Shown one piece after another: positions 21,112 through 33,100 of a stretch of 64,000 nucleotides of DNA. Each line of letters opens with the position of its first letter. The stretch's first letter is position 1. The notes beneath the pieces were generated by a model. That model was not told the origin of the DNA and searched no databases. It worked only from the letters and a program-made list of their open reading frames with translations. The stretch lies in contig OZ017756.1 in assembly GCA_963969365.1 (NCBI GenBank), positions 1,240,001 to 1,304,000 of the forward strand, in the 5' to 3' direction. The translations under genes were made by a program, and so were the position numbers. This DNA comes from Asterochloris sp. CNOR1 (Eukaryota > Chlorophyta > Trebouxiophyceae > Trebouxiales > Trebouxiaceae).

Positions 21112-24100
21112 TCATGACTTTGCGGCGATTGAAGTCAGCATAGGCTCACATCTTGGTGGACAGCAGCAGGGACGGCTGGGTCTCTTTTGGCTGGCCTGGT
21201 GACTGCATTGTGCCGCCTGCTGAGCCGAAGTCCTGGGCTTGAGCCCATGCCCCTGCAGTGAGCCATGCTGGCTGTCCGCCACAGATTGCTGGGAGGGCGG
21301 TGCTCCAGGCGCCTGCTGCGGCACCTGAGAGGCACAATCTGAATCCACTCTGGCTGCCAGATCCTCCTCAGTTCCCTGCTGCTAGCGCTTCCAAGCCTGC
21401 CTCGCTGCTGTGCTGTGGGGCCAGCAGGCTGCCCAGCAGGTGGAGGGTGGCTCCCATGGCCAACACGCGTGGTGGGCACGCGGCAGGAACTTCTGGAGCT
21501 CTGCGCGGACTGCATCCGAAGCTGTAGGCGCACAAGTTAGGCTGAGCACAGGGGACTCAACATAGAACACAAATCTTCTCACAATCACTCAGAAGGTCAC
21601 CAGGACCATTTACGCTTGTGATTGACGCTGGGCTGTATGCCAGAAGTCATCACTCCAGCACGATTCAAGTGATGGCTTGCTCAGCCTGAGGCATTGCACC
21701 TTCAGAGATCAGGTGTTCTGGGTACGGAAGGAGGGCATTCAAGCACAAGGGGCAGCACAGCCAGCAGAACAAGGCACCAACCTGGGTGAGGCGCCTCCAG
21801 CACAGCGTTCTGTAGCACCTGGGTGCTCAGATCGGTAAGGCAGAAGCTCTCTTGCTGGTCAAGCAGAAGCAGCACTGCAGAGGCACCCCACAAGATGCCA
21901 TCCCCAAATTGCGCCAGCTCCACTGCAGTTGGCGTGGCAGCTGTACACAGGCAGGGTCACATGTCAGCTGTCTCGGAATAGTGGGTCATGCCGCTCTCCA
22001 TCAGGTAGGAGGTGCATCAAGCGGTGCCAAAGGCTGTACCATGTGCAAGCGAGCAATGCAGCAGGCAGCCTGCTTTGGAGCAATGGTGCATGGCCTTGGA
22101 ACCCAATGTGCGTAACACTGTCCCAGTGCCATGCAGCAGCAGCCAACCTTGCGCTGCAGCTGGCCTTGGCACCTCCTGCGTCCCGGCGCTGCTTGAGGTC
22201 CTGCGGGAGGACATCCTGCACAGGTGAGCTGAAAGGTGTGGACTCAAGTGCAGCAGCACTGAGATTCCTTCACACGGCGCTTTGCAACAAACGAAGTCAC
22301 CTCATGCATGGCTGCAGGCCTGGCACAGCACAAAACCCACTGGCCATGCAGGCGATAGTTACAGCTGAGCTCCTGCAGGCTGCCATGCAGACAAGCCGGC
22401 CTCAGGGGCTGCACAAGCCCCCAGTCTCATTTGAGAGCAGATGCGAAAAGGAACAGGCATGATGTCAGAAAGTGAAGTCAAGTTAGCCCGCCTTGATGCT
22501 CATGTGCCCTGGCAGAGGGTTCTATCCCACCAGCGCCCTTTCAGACAGCATTGCAAGCAAGCCAACCTCACACCCACTCATGGGGGGAACGCTCTGCTCC
22601 TGTACATGTGTGGCCGTGCAGACTGTAAGCAGCAGCGCGCCCCAGACATGGTGGCAGTGTCCCAGCAATCTAGCCTGGAAGCTCACCCTGGTGTGTAGGG
22701 CCCTGCACTCTTCACTTGGATGGAGGTGCACAGAGCGAACAGCAACACGCTCCATACGTGGTGGAACCTGTGTGGGCCGGAGTCCAGGGAATGTAGGTTT
22801 GCGTGCAACCCCCGTTGCATGTGACACAGCATGTTCGGCAGCAGGGTCCCCACGCTGCATGCCTGCCGGCAGGCAACCTCCGCCTGCAGTACAGATGATG
22901 TCACCAGGTGTGTGTGTGCCACCTGTGCCATGCAGCAGGGCTGATGTCAGGAGGGTGACAGGTATGTGACCCTCTGGCCATGCAGCAAGGATGGTGTCGA
23001 CACGGCAACAGGTGCTGCGATGTATGTGCCATTGCTATGCTCAGGCATCAATCAGCGGGGCCTTGCTGGGCTGCAAGGCAGGTAGCTTCACCCCAGGTTT
23101 GACACACACCTGCTGCATTAGGATCTCCGCCGCCTGCAGATTGGCAGCGGCAGCACTGCCTGGCTCATCACTTTCTGGGGAGTCAGCACCAAGCAGCGCC
23201 CTGTGCAGGGGCACAGGCTCGCCCTGCAGGCAGACATGCAGCTGCTCGCTTGCAAGCTCTTCGCCAATGTGAGGCCACGGACGTGCTGAGCTGCTGGGCG
23301 CACTGACTGCTTGTAGCCCATGTGAAGAGCTCATGCACCCAGCACAGAAGACCACTGTTGCTCAATCAAGCACCTAAGAGAGGGGGAAGTCTGTCTTGCC
23401 CTGCCACACCTGCTGCAGGGTTTCGGCGGGCGTTGGCGCAATGCCAATCAACGGCGCCACCTGCATGAAGGTGCTGCTCCCCTCTGTGGCCAGCAGCCTG
23501 TCAAGCTCAGCTCCCAGCGCCACCCATTGCCTATCTGTGTGACGCAGGGCAGGGCAGCCTGCCAGCTGGGCCGCAGCACCAGCATCTGCAGGCAGGCCAG
23601 GGATGTACATCAGTTAAAGGTCTATGTGAAGGAGACCTGGCTTGCTGCCCGCTGCCGCTGCAGCTGGCAGCAAATGAGCTTTGGGTTGCCAAGAGCAGTG
23701 GCATGCCTCAGCCCTGGTACAACCTGGCAATGTCAACCAGCTCTCGAAACCGCCAGCATGAGCGCCAAGCAGTATGCTCCTGCCGTCTTGGGTCACGCTG
23801 AGCACCTGTGCTGCTGTGCTTGAGTTGTGCAGGGCGCCTCGCCATGCTGTGCTTTTCGCTGTCTCCCACCATGAGTCCATGCCATCCAGTATGGCAACCA
23901 ATCTTGCATGGCTGCCATGCTGCAGGCAGCCCCACCTGAGAGACCTGGTGAAGGTACTTGCTGAAGAGCCCCACCACACCGCCTTGGGTGCACCCAGCCG
24001 CCATGGATTCCAAAAGAGGCTGGGGGTAGCTTTGCAGCAGGTCTGCCAGCGGGCGCGCCAGGGCGTTGCCTGCCAGGTCTGCCAGGTGGTGGGTCATGGC

Positions 24101-27100
24101 GGCCACCAGCTGCGCCATGCCCGCAGGGCCTGCAGCAGTGTGAAGATCATGTATGTCGCTGTGTTACCATCTGGATGATGCAGGCTACCACCTGCTGCGC
24201 CCCGCCTGCTGACCCTGCAGCATCAGCGAAGGTGATGGCAATGACTGTTCCATCTTCGCTCATAAGGCAAGGCTTCCACCTGCTGCGCCATGCCTGCTGG
24301 GCTTACAGTGGATAGGGCGCTGCCTATGACAAAGCCGTTGACTTTCAGCCTCTAGCCTGCACCGCCTCTGCAAACTCCTTCATTGTAACTTGAGCCTGAA
24401 AAAAGACTATGCTGGGCATGCTGTGAAGGGGTGTCCAAGCAGCAGACCGCACCAGTGACATAGCAGCTCCCTACCTTGGCCAGCAGTTGGTCTGCACACA
24501 TCATGATGCAAGGATAGACCTGCCTCCCTGCTTGCCTACCTGTCAGCCTCCAGTAAGCTTCCAGGTGAGTGCGGCCCATCCAGTGCTCATGGGACCTCGC
24601 CCAGTCCCCAAATGCGCCAGACACCGCGCCGCCTGGTCCAAAGACGAAACAGGGTACGCAGCTGCCCGCATAGCCCCTGCTCCTTGCATGCTCTGGCTCA
24701 GCCTGCCAAGGATACGAGTGTCAAGAGGCTGGTATGCACAGGAGCATTCCTCAGAAGATCATGGCTGATCACTGCTGCTCTGGGGCATAAGGGCCTAGAA
24801 CACAAGGTGGGTGCCCCTCAACATGCTAGCTGTGATCTGCAGCACTTGCCACCCTGCCATGGCATGCACGTGAGTGCACGCCACGGTGACCTGTGAACAG
24901 AACCAGGCAGCTGTGCTGTGCATTGAGCAGGCATGCCAACCAAGTCATCACTCACCATGCGCACAAAGCGGGCAGTTGTGCTACACCATGAGAAGCATGG
25001 CAGCACGTCCAGCAACATCTCTTGGACAGTGTGCTGGGCTACCAGGCTGCCTGTGGCCTCGTTGCCGCCTGGCAGTGGCTTCTCATCTGCCGCCCGCCAG
25101 ACCATGTCCCAGCTGTCCAACAGCCAGAGGCGAGACATGAGCTTGTGGGTCTGCTGCAGAGTCCTGACCTGAGCTGCAAACCCAGGCAGGCTGGTGACAT
25201 CTGAAACCTGCACCAGAGCATGTGTAGGGTGCACAACTGCCTCCAAAAGCCTCCTTTGCCGCAGCTTTAACACTTCCTCATGAAGCCCTCTGCACTGCGG
25301 AGTCATGCTGCTTGCTGATTACCCACACAGAGAATGAGCATCTCAAGGAGCACTGCGTGACAGGCACAAGGCTTGGAAACACAGATGAGTGCCCCCAGCA
25401 CAGTACAGAGTATACACACCTGGTAGGTTGCAACCAGGTACTCTGCATTGTCATAGAGCTGCTGCTGCAGCAGCTCTGTCAGCTGGGCACCAGGCTCCTG
25501 CTGATCCCTTATGAAGTCCAGTTCTTGCAGCCCAGAGAGATCTTCCAACATGCGTGGCAGCCTCAACTCTGGCAGCAGGGCGCCAGCACCTTTGTGGCAG
25601 CTGTTGACAAAGGCTGTGTCTGTCTCAGCTTGAGCAGCCAGCGCCTTGTAGTGGGCAAAGACCTGCAGGGGTTGAGGTTGCTGTGTGTAGTGCGATGAAA
25701 GACGCGTGAGGAGCGGGTGGAGGAGCTCTGGGAGGTCCAGCCACCTTGCTAGCATCCAGCCTAGTTTGAAGTGCTGTAGTGTGCTGCTTGCGACACAGGC
25801 ACATGCTTGCACTGCAACAGCTACAGCTGCCAGATGCTGTGCGCTCTGTGCAATGCAGAATGCCTAGCGCAGGGCACCTGTAGAGATCATGCATGTCGCA
25901 GGTGCAACATGATGCTTGCTGCATGCGCTGGGCTGCAACAAAGCATTACTTTTTTGAAATATGGCAGTGCAGCCTCCAACAATGATGATCACCTCCCGCG
26001 CCATGTGCCCCAGGACCTTCTCCATGGCCTGCCTGGCATCAACCTGCACCTCCCGTGCAATGCTGGTCCCCTGCAGGTTCCGCCAACAGCTGTTCGCAAC
26101 ATCGCTGTACAGCTGCAGTGGGAGCAGTGCCACCTGCAGGGAAGGGTGCAATTCCGTTGAGAGGCCCCATTTTAGCTGGATTTCCAGTGCGTTGGTAGCA
26201 TCAATGAGGATTCAGAGCTGCAGCAGGAGCAGTGCAGCCTGCAGGGGAGGGCATGACAGATTTTTGTCAACAGCTTACCAGGCAGTATGATGTCTATGTA
26301 CTCTTGAGGTAGTTGAGCAGGACGCAGTGAGTGCTGCTGCTGGTCCAACTGCAGTGTGTCCACAGTTTGTGCGCTGCAGGAAAGGCAAGATGCTCAGCCA
26401 GGCCCACCTCCATGGGCCCGCCGGCCTGGGAGGCAACAGCATGCTGCATCAGCTGCCAGGGGAGTGACTGCACCAGTGGCTGGGCATCTGAAGACAGCGT
26501 GTTCTCCAGGTGGCCCTCCCGCAGCCACAGATCTGCCAGGTTGGACACCTGCAGGGGGGCACAGGGTCAAGGTCATGGGTATTGCCTGTGCTCTCTCATG
26601 CAGAGTGCAGGCCAGACATGCTGAATATTGGCCCGGCGTCGACACTGCTGGGCCACCAACTCAGTGGTCTGGGCATACCTTAAACAAAGTGTGCTGAAAG
26701 TCGAGCACGCTCTCCCATTCCAGCAGGCTCTGGCGAAACTGCCACAGGGTTCTGAGGGTGTTGGACTTGATATTCAGCATGCTCTTCACCCACTGCTGCC
26801 CCTCTGTAGGACGGCAGGGGTGTGTCAGTGCTGCAGTCAAGTGAAGAGCTGTGCAGTGGCAGGTAGCAAGTAGGCAGTTACACTGCTCACCTGCTGCAGC
26901 AGCACCACTCATCAGCTGCTCAACAACCTGCTGCAACATGTAGATCTGTGTGTAGGTGGGCGGTACACCGGCAGGACTGTAGTCAGCGTCTGCAGAGCAG
27001 CATTGGCAAAGTCACAACAACATAGCGGAACAGCACACTTCGTGAAGAGCTGCTGCATATTAGTGGATGTGGGACAGCCATTCCACCTGTGTTGCTTGAC

Positions 27101-30100
27101 GTATGGTGCGCTCTGTATGGCAGGGCTTGGGAGCACATGGGGAGCAACCACTCCTGCTCAAGGCAGACCTACATCAGGCAGCAGGGCAGCAGACCTGTCG
27201 ACTTGTCGTGAGCCAGCTGTGCTGGGGAGCCAGCTGCAGCGCCAGGAATGCTTTGCTGCGCTTTAGGCCCAGGCCGCATGGACAGCAGCCTGCCCATGAC
27301 TTTGCCGCTGCCCTCCTGCTTTGCCTTTATAGGCCTGTAGGGTGTCAGCACTTGGGAGCCCCCGGTTGCCATGCCACCCATGGCAGCATTGAGCAGCTCC
27401 AGAGCATCACGACCCTGCACACGCATTAAGCAGGTGTGTCAATTCAGGACATGAGGCAAAGCATTGTGCATGCAAAATTTCTCTTGTTCAAGCGGACCCA
27501 GTGCATATTTTAAACAAAATGCATGAGACTGCCCTTGCAGCTCACCTTCAGGCCAGGCTTGGTGTTGGCCAGTGCCCACTGCAGAAACTGGTTTGTCTGC
27601 ACATGCACTGCCTGCGCCAGCACCTCACAAAGCCATGCCTGTGCGCGCTCCATCAAGGCTGCCAGGCCCTTGATGCAGGCCATCAGCTCAAGCACAGCTC
27701 CAAGCTCCTGCGGCTGGTAGTCGTACCTGCAGTGCACAGTGCTCCTGGCAGCTGCTGCCACAGGCTTGCTGAGAGCAGAGCAAGAGCAGCTGACCCTTAT
27801 GACTGTTTGTGATGCATACAATCAGTGCCTTGCATGCATACTTGCAGCTGGGGGATCTTGCCTGGAGCCGTCTGTGTAGCCGTCAGGCTCAATTACACTG
27901 TCCTCCTCTGACAGCACCTGGGGAGTGGGCACCTCTCCAACAGCAACAGCAGGGTACAGGAGACCTTGCTGTTGGGCTGCTGTGGAGGGCAGCTGTGGGT
28001 AGTGGATGCCAGATGAACTGGCCAGAACTCCCCTTGCGCCTGCAGCTTGATCCAAGTCCTGCAATGTGCAGCTCTGCTGAGGCTGGTCAGGGACTTGAAT
28101 GGAACAGTTACAGCCAAGGTCAGGCAATGTCTTCTGCAGGCAGCATTCAGGAACCTCCGGCAAAGTGACACCGAGATTCACCTGACTTGAATGCACGCCA
28201 GGCCTCGAGCTTGCGGGTGGCAGGGTGGGCACCTGCAACCCAACTGCTGCTGGCCGCTGCTCAAAAGCTGCCTGGGCATCTGCATCCCCTGGCTCTTCCG
28301 GCAGAAGGAAAGTCGCTGCTGCAGTGCACAGGGGCTCCACAGCCCTTTCCTGCTGTGCCACAGCAGGCTGCTGCTGCCGACTCAGGAGGTGCCTGAGGCC
28401 GCGAGGCCTGGCAACAGCTGCTGCCGCCCCTTCTGGCTGCTGGCCAGCGCCTGCGGATGGCACGGCCCCCATGGCTCTGGTGGCCCGAGGAGGCTGGTTC
28501 CAGGGCATCCACCCAGTCAGCGTGCCCTGCCTGGGAGCAGGCACAGACCCAGCTGCCTTGGGTGCCACCTCTGGAGGGATGCTGTCGCCCTGCCCCTCAG
28601 CCAGCTCCAGATCGACTTCATTAGAGGCCACACCGGGCCTCTGTGCTCCCGCTGAGGCAGCCTCTGCCTCAGCAGCAGCTGCCTCTGCCCTAGCAGCATA
28701 TGAGCCTGCTGCTGCTGGACTGCTGCCCACTGCTCCTGCTGAAGCTGCCTCTGTCCCAGCAATGGCTGTCTCTACCCTTGCAGCATAGGAAGCAGCAGGG
28801 GCTGGTGCGGGTCTGGGGCTCCCTGCTGCTGCTGCTGAGATAGCCTCTGCCCTTGCAGCATATGAAGTAGCAGGGGATGGTGCCGGGCTGGAGTTCACAG
28901 CGCCCGCTGACGCCGTCGTAGCAGAGGCAGTGGCTGCCAGTGCCCTGGCAGCAGGGGCCACTGGCAGACTGGGCTCCAAGGTCTGCGCTGCCTGCTGCGC
29001 GCCAGTAGCAAGGGGCGCTGGTGGTGATGCTGCATAGCCAGCGCTGACTGCCTCTGCAGCAGCCTCCACCCTGGCAGGGTAAGCTGCAGCTGACACGGCT
29101 GTTGATGGAGTGCCACTGCTGACCTCTGCTGCCGCCAGGTCACAGCGCGCAGCATAGGAGCTGGCTGCACTGCCAGCCTCTGCTGCTACAGCTGGCACTG
29201 GATCTGCCATGGCATCAGGCGGCACTGCCAGGGCTGCTGCCCTGATCCGGCCGGCCATTGGCTGCTTAGCACCAGGGCGCCGCGCCCTAGTTGCTGGCAC
29301 CACTGTGGCCAGAGGTGCTGCTGCAGCACTTGCATCTGCAGCAGCTGCAGATGCACGGTCACCATAGGTTGCTTCGTTGCGCTTCCCTGCACCAAAAAGA
29401 TTTTTCATGGCCACAGGCGGCCTGGGCGTCCCGCCCTGCCCATCTGCTGGTGTCTGCTGTGGTGTGCCTGCTGCCACCCTGCTGGCGCTGGAGGGGCTGG
29501 GCAGCACGACCGGCTCAAAGTCCATCAGGCCGCGTTTCCTTGTGGACGAGCCTGCTGCTGAGGCTGGCCCTGCTGGACTGCCAGGACCAGCTGACGCATG
29601 GGGGGCTTGGCCGCGTAGGGAGAGCACCTTGCGCAGTCCACCAAAGACACCCTGGGCCTGTGCGCGAGCTGGCCTTTTTACGTCAGTACCCATGGCTGCC
29701 ACCCTGCCCTCCCCAGCTGCAAGCATTTTTAGGTTGCCAGTGATAAGTGGCTGCATGGCCAACTAGACTCAAATCACCACTGCACTAGCATGATGCAAAA
29801 GGTTGGGACGCAGCATGCCACAGGGTACAAACGCTTACAGCAGCTGACAGCAGCAGCTGGCAGGCTTCAAAGCCCCACTCTGACACACCTGAGGACACCA
29901 CCTGCTCCAAAGAGCCGGCTGGCTGCAGCGCACCAGCGCTGGCAGCAGCCACGCTCCCAAGGGTCAGCAGCCCAGAGGGGCCGTTCTGTGTGAGGGCCAG
30001 GGCCTCGGGTGCAGCTGGCATCTGGAGTGCGCCCGCATCGGCCGTCGAGGTAGGCTGCTGCGTGCCTGAGAGGCCCCGCTTGGAGCGCTTCTTCTGCAGC

Positions 30101-33100
30101 TGCTGGGGTCCTGAGCCTGGCTCAGCGGCCCCAGATGCACCCTCTTTGTCAGCACTTAGCTGGCGGGGAGCAGGGCTGGAGCTGGCTTGGCGCTTCCTGC
30201 TGCCAAGACGGCTCAGCATGCGGCCAAGGCCAGGCATACCAGCTCCTTTGGGGGCCAGCTGCAGGCCTGCATCTGCCGCAGTTGCATCAGTCAGGCCAGC
30301 AGCAGTCAAAGGCGCCTCCGTGGCTGCGCCTGGCGAGCTGGCAGCCTGGCCTGCCTCTGCTGCAGCCGCCTGGGGTGAGCCAGTATGGTCTGGGTGGGTC
30401 TGCTCGATGGCATCCTCGAAGGCAGCGGCGTTGCCAGTGCCAATGGCCTCTTGCGCCTGCTGTTTGGCTGCCCTGGGGGTGCGCCCTGAGAACAGCCTGC
30501 CCAGCCGCCCGACCTGCTTCCCAGCTGTGTCAGCAGTGGGCGAGTCCTGCACGCCACCGCCCCCAGCCGCCAGCTCCTGCTGTGGCAGCGCCGACTCCTG
30601 CTCGACGACCTCGGCAGACAGCTCCCCGGCATGCTCAGGGTCATCAGCTTGCGCTCCTCGCCGGCTGGCCCTGCCAAAAGGCCTCCAGCCCATGCCCTTA
30701 GTCACACCCCGGCCAGCCTCCCTGCCTCTGTGGACTGGGAGGGATGGCTGCTCCAGGGCTGGAGCCTGCCCAGTCTCCTCTGCAAACCCCCCAGACAATT
30801 GGGACTGGGCAATAGGTGAGCGTGAGAAGGAGGACCGGCGCCTGCTGTCAGCTGTGCCATGGTGGCTTGACCGCTGCAGCCTCTCATAGTCCTCAGGCGT
30901 TGCTTCCAAGATGCTGGAGATGGGGTCAGGCGACTCCCGCTGGGGTGACCAGGGAGACGTGCCAGTGGAGGCACCCTGCCATAGCCCCTCAGCACCTCCG
31001 TCCCGTTCCTGAAGCCTGGGTGCCTGGGGAATCCTGTTCTCCTGCTGTTGCCAAGACAGCTCCCAAGGCTCAGCTGTGGCGGGCAGCTGCTCTGCTGCGC
31101 GCTCCATACTTGAACAGCCTGCGAGTGGCGCTGCATCAGCCGGTGGCAGCTCTGCTGCATGCTCCTCGTGAGACGTGCCTGCTGCCAGCGCTGCAGCTGC
31201 AGGCAGCAGCTCTGCTGCACGTACTTCATAGCTGGTGCCTCCTGCTGGTGCTACATTGGCGTCCTCAGCAGCTACGATGGCGTCTGCCTGGCTGGAGCCC
31301 TTGCCTCCAAGCAGTCTGCGTGGGTCGAAGGTGGACAGCTTCCTGACCTGCGGTGCCTGCACCTCGGCCTTCTCTGCCACTGTTGCTGTCAGCCCAGCCT
31401 GGGTGGCCGTCCCACCGGCAGGTCCCATCTGCTGCTCAGGAGCAGCAGCACCTGCCCTCTCAGCATAACTGGCAGGCCGCTGAGCCTTGGGGAGGCTCTT
31501 GCTGCGTCGCCAGGGAAGGCGGCTGCGGTTTGCGCTGCCTGACTCTGCTGCAATCCCTTCGCCTGCTTGGCTGTCCTGGGCAGGGCCTGGGCCAGCAGCA
31601 GAGGCCGCCCCTGCTGCAGAAGCAGAGGCCTCCTTCTGCTCCCTAGTGCCAGCCTCTGCAGCCTCGTCCACAAGCAGCTGTTGCTGTTTAGACTTGCGCG
31701 GCGACAGCGCCTGGATCAGCCGCTTGGCAGCAGGCACCTTCTCTGGGCTGGTGGCTGGTGTAGCTGCATATGAGGGCGGGTGACTGACAGCCGACACTGC
31801 ATCCGCCTCTGCAATGGCTTGGCGCAGGGCCTCAACATCTGCCTCAGACACCACATCATCAGGGCTCCCTTGCCGAGCTGGGCGGGAGCCCTCCTGTGCA
31901 GCCATGTGAGACCCGGTAGGGTAGGTGCTCCAGCTGGCTTCACCCGTTGCTGCTGAGTGCGCAGAGGGACTGCCCGGTGCAGAGCCAGCCCGTGCTGGGG
32001 GGCCAGTTGCTGCAGAGCTCTGCTCCAGCAGCTGGGCTACATGCACAGCCTCTGCGCTGTGCACAAAGTGCAGCTCTGACAGGCTCCCACTGGAGGCCTG
32101 CAGGGCAGATAAGATCTGACGTTGGCAAGCTGAGCAACACACCAACCCTGCCTGATGCCAACTGACAGTGCGCTGTCGTCTGCACCACTGAAGCTTCACC
32201 ATACTGGTGTTGTCCTCTAGACAATGAGAGGCCTCACCACTCGCCCAGCAGTTTCCAGCTGCTCATCGGCTTCAGCTGGTCGAGGGGACAGCCACTCCGT
32301 CGGCCTGGGGCTCTCTGAGCCAAGGTTTAAGGGAAGGCGGAAGGGGCCTGCAGCGGGGAATTGTCCAGTCTAAGTTAACATGGCAACACTGGCAGCAGGT
32401 CCCCAACCAGACGGCCAGCTGTGATCAAGCAGCCAAGGATGATGCGCACACTTAAATGCATGAAAGCTGTTGTCACCAACATGCTGCAGCAGTCACCGCA
32501 TGTTTGCTGTGCACCCAGACACAAGCCCTGCAATTCAGAACCACACACCTGTGCTTGGCCTCTGCATCAGCCCTGCTCTGGCTGTGGCAGCCTCCAGCTG
32601 TCGATCCAGGTTTGCCTCACTTCCCTCAGTGGCCTCAGCCACTGGCCTGGCAGGCACAACCTGGCGGTCATTGGCACGCGAGTGTGCAGGCGTGTGTGCT
32701 GGCACATCAGGTAGAGCCGTGAGCTCTTCCAGCGTAGCAAGATCTGGCAGGCCCAGCTCAGGGCCTGCAGCTGCTGGTGGATGGGGAGTTGCAGTTGCAG
32801 CGAGGCTGGCCAAGGGCAGCTGGTCTGACATCCAGGGCGCAAATGAGACATCTGGGGCTTCAGCTGCGTGAGCCAATGGTACCTGGCTGCTCGACACAAC
32901 GCCTGCTGCAGGTGTGGCACTCTCGTGCTCATTTGCGGCAGCAGCAACAATGTTGCCTGCTGCTGCTGCTGCTGTCGGTGCAGTGCTTCTAGGCTGAGTC
33001 ATGCCTGTCTCCACAGGGCTCCTGCTCACAACCACCACGTCTATTGGCACCGGCACCTCAGGAGCCGCATCGGCATCTGACAACTCCTCAGATTGGGAGT

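Noticed and set aside
30135-30889. Long plus-strand open frames opposite the SRA1 insertion
   Set aside because: They mirror the Ala/Ser/Gln-rich minus-strand exon. The minus strand has phase-matched junctions on both sides and links to conserved SRA1 blocks.
27862-32097. The disordered exons as one or two independent genes
   Set aside because: Phases match across 33154 to 27727 and YTDGS|RYDYQPQE aligns to the homologous SRA1 loop end, so insertion is the simpler reading; an internal gene is not fully excluded.
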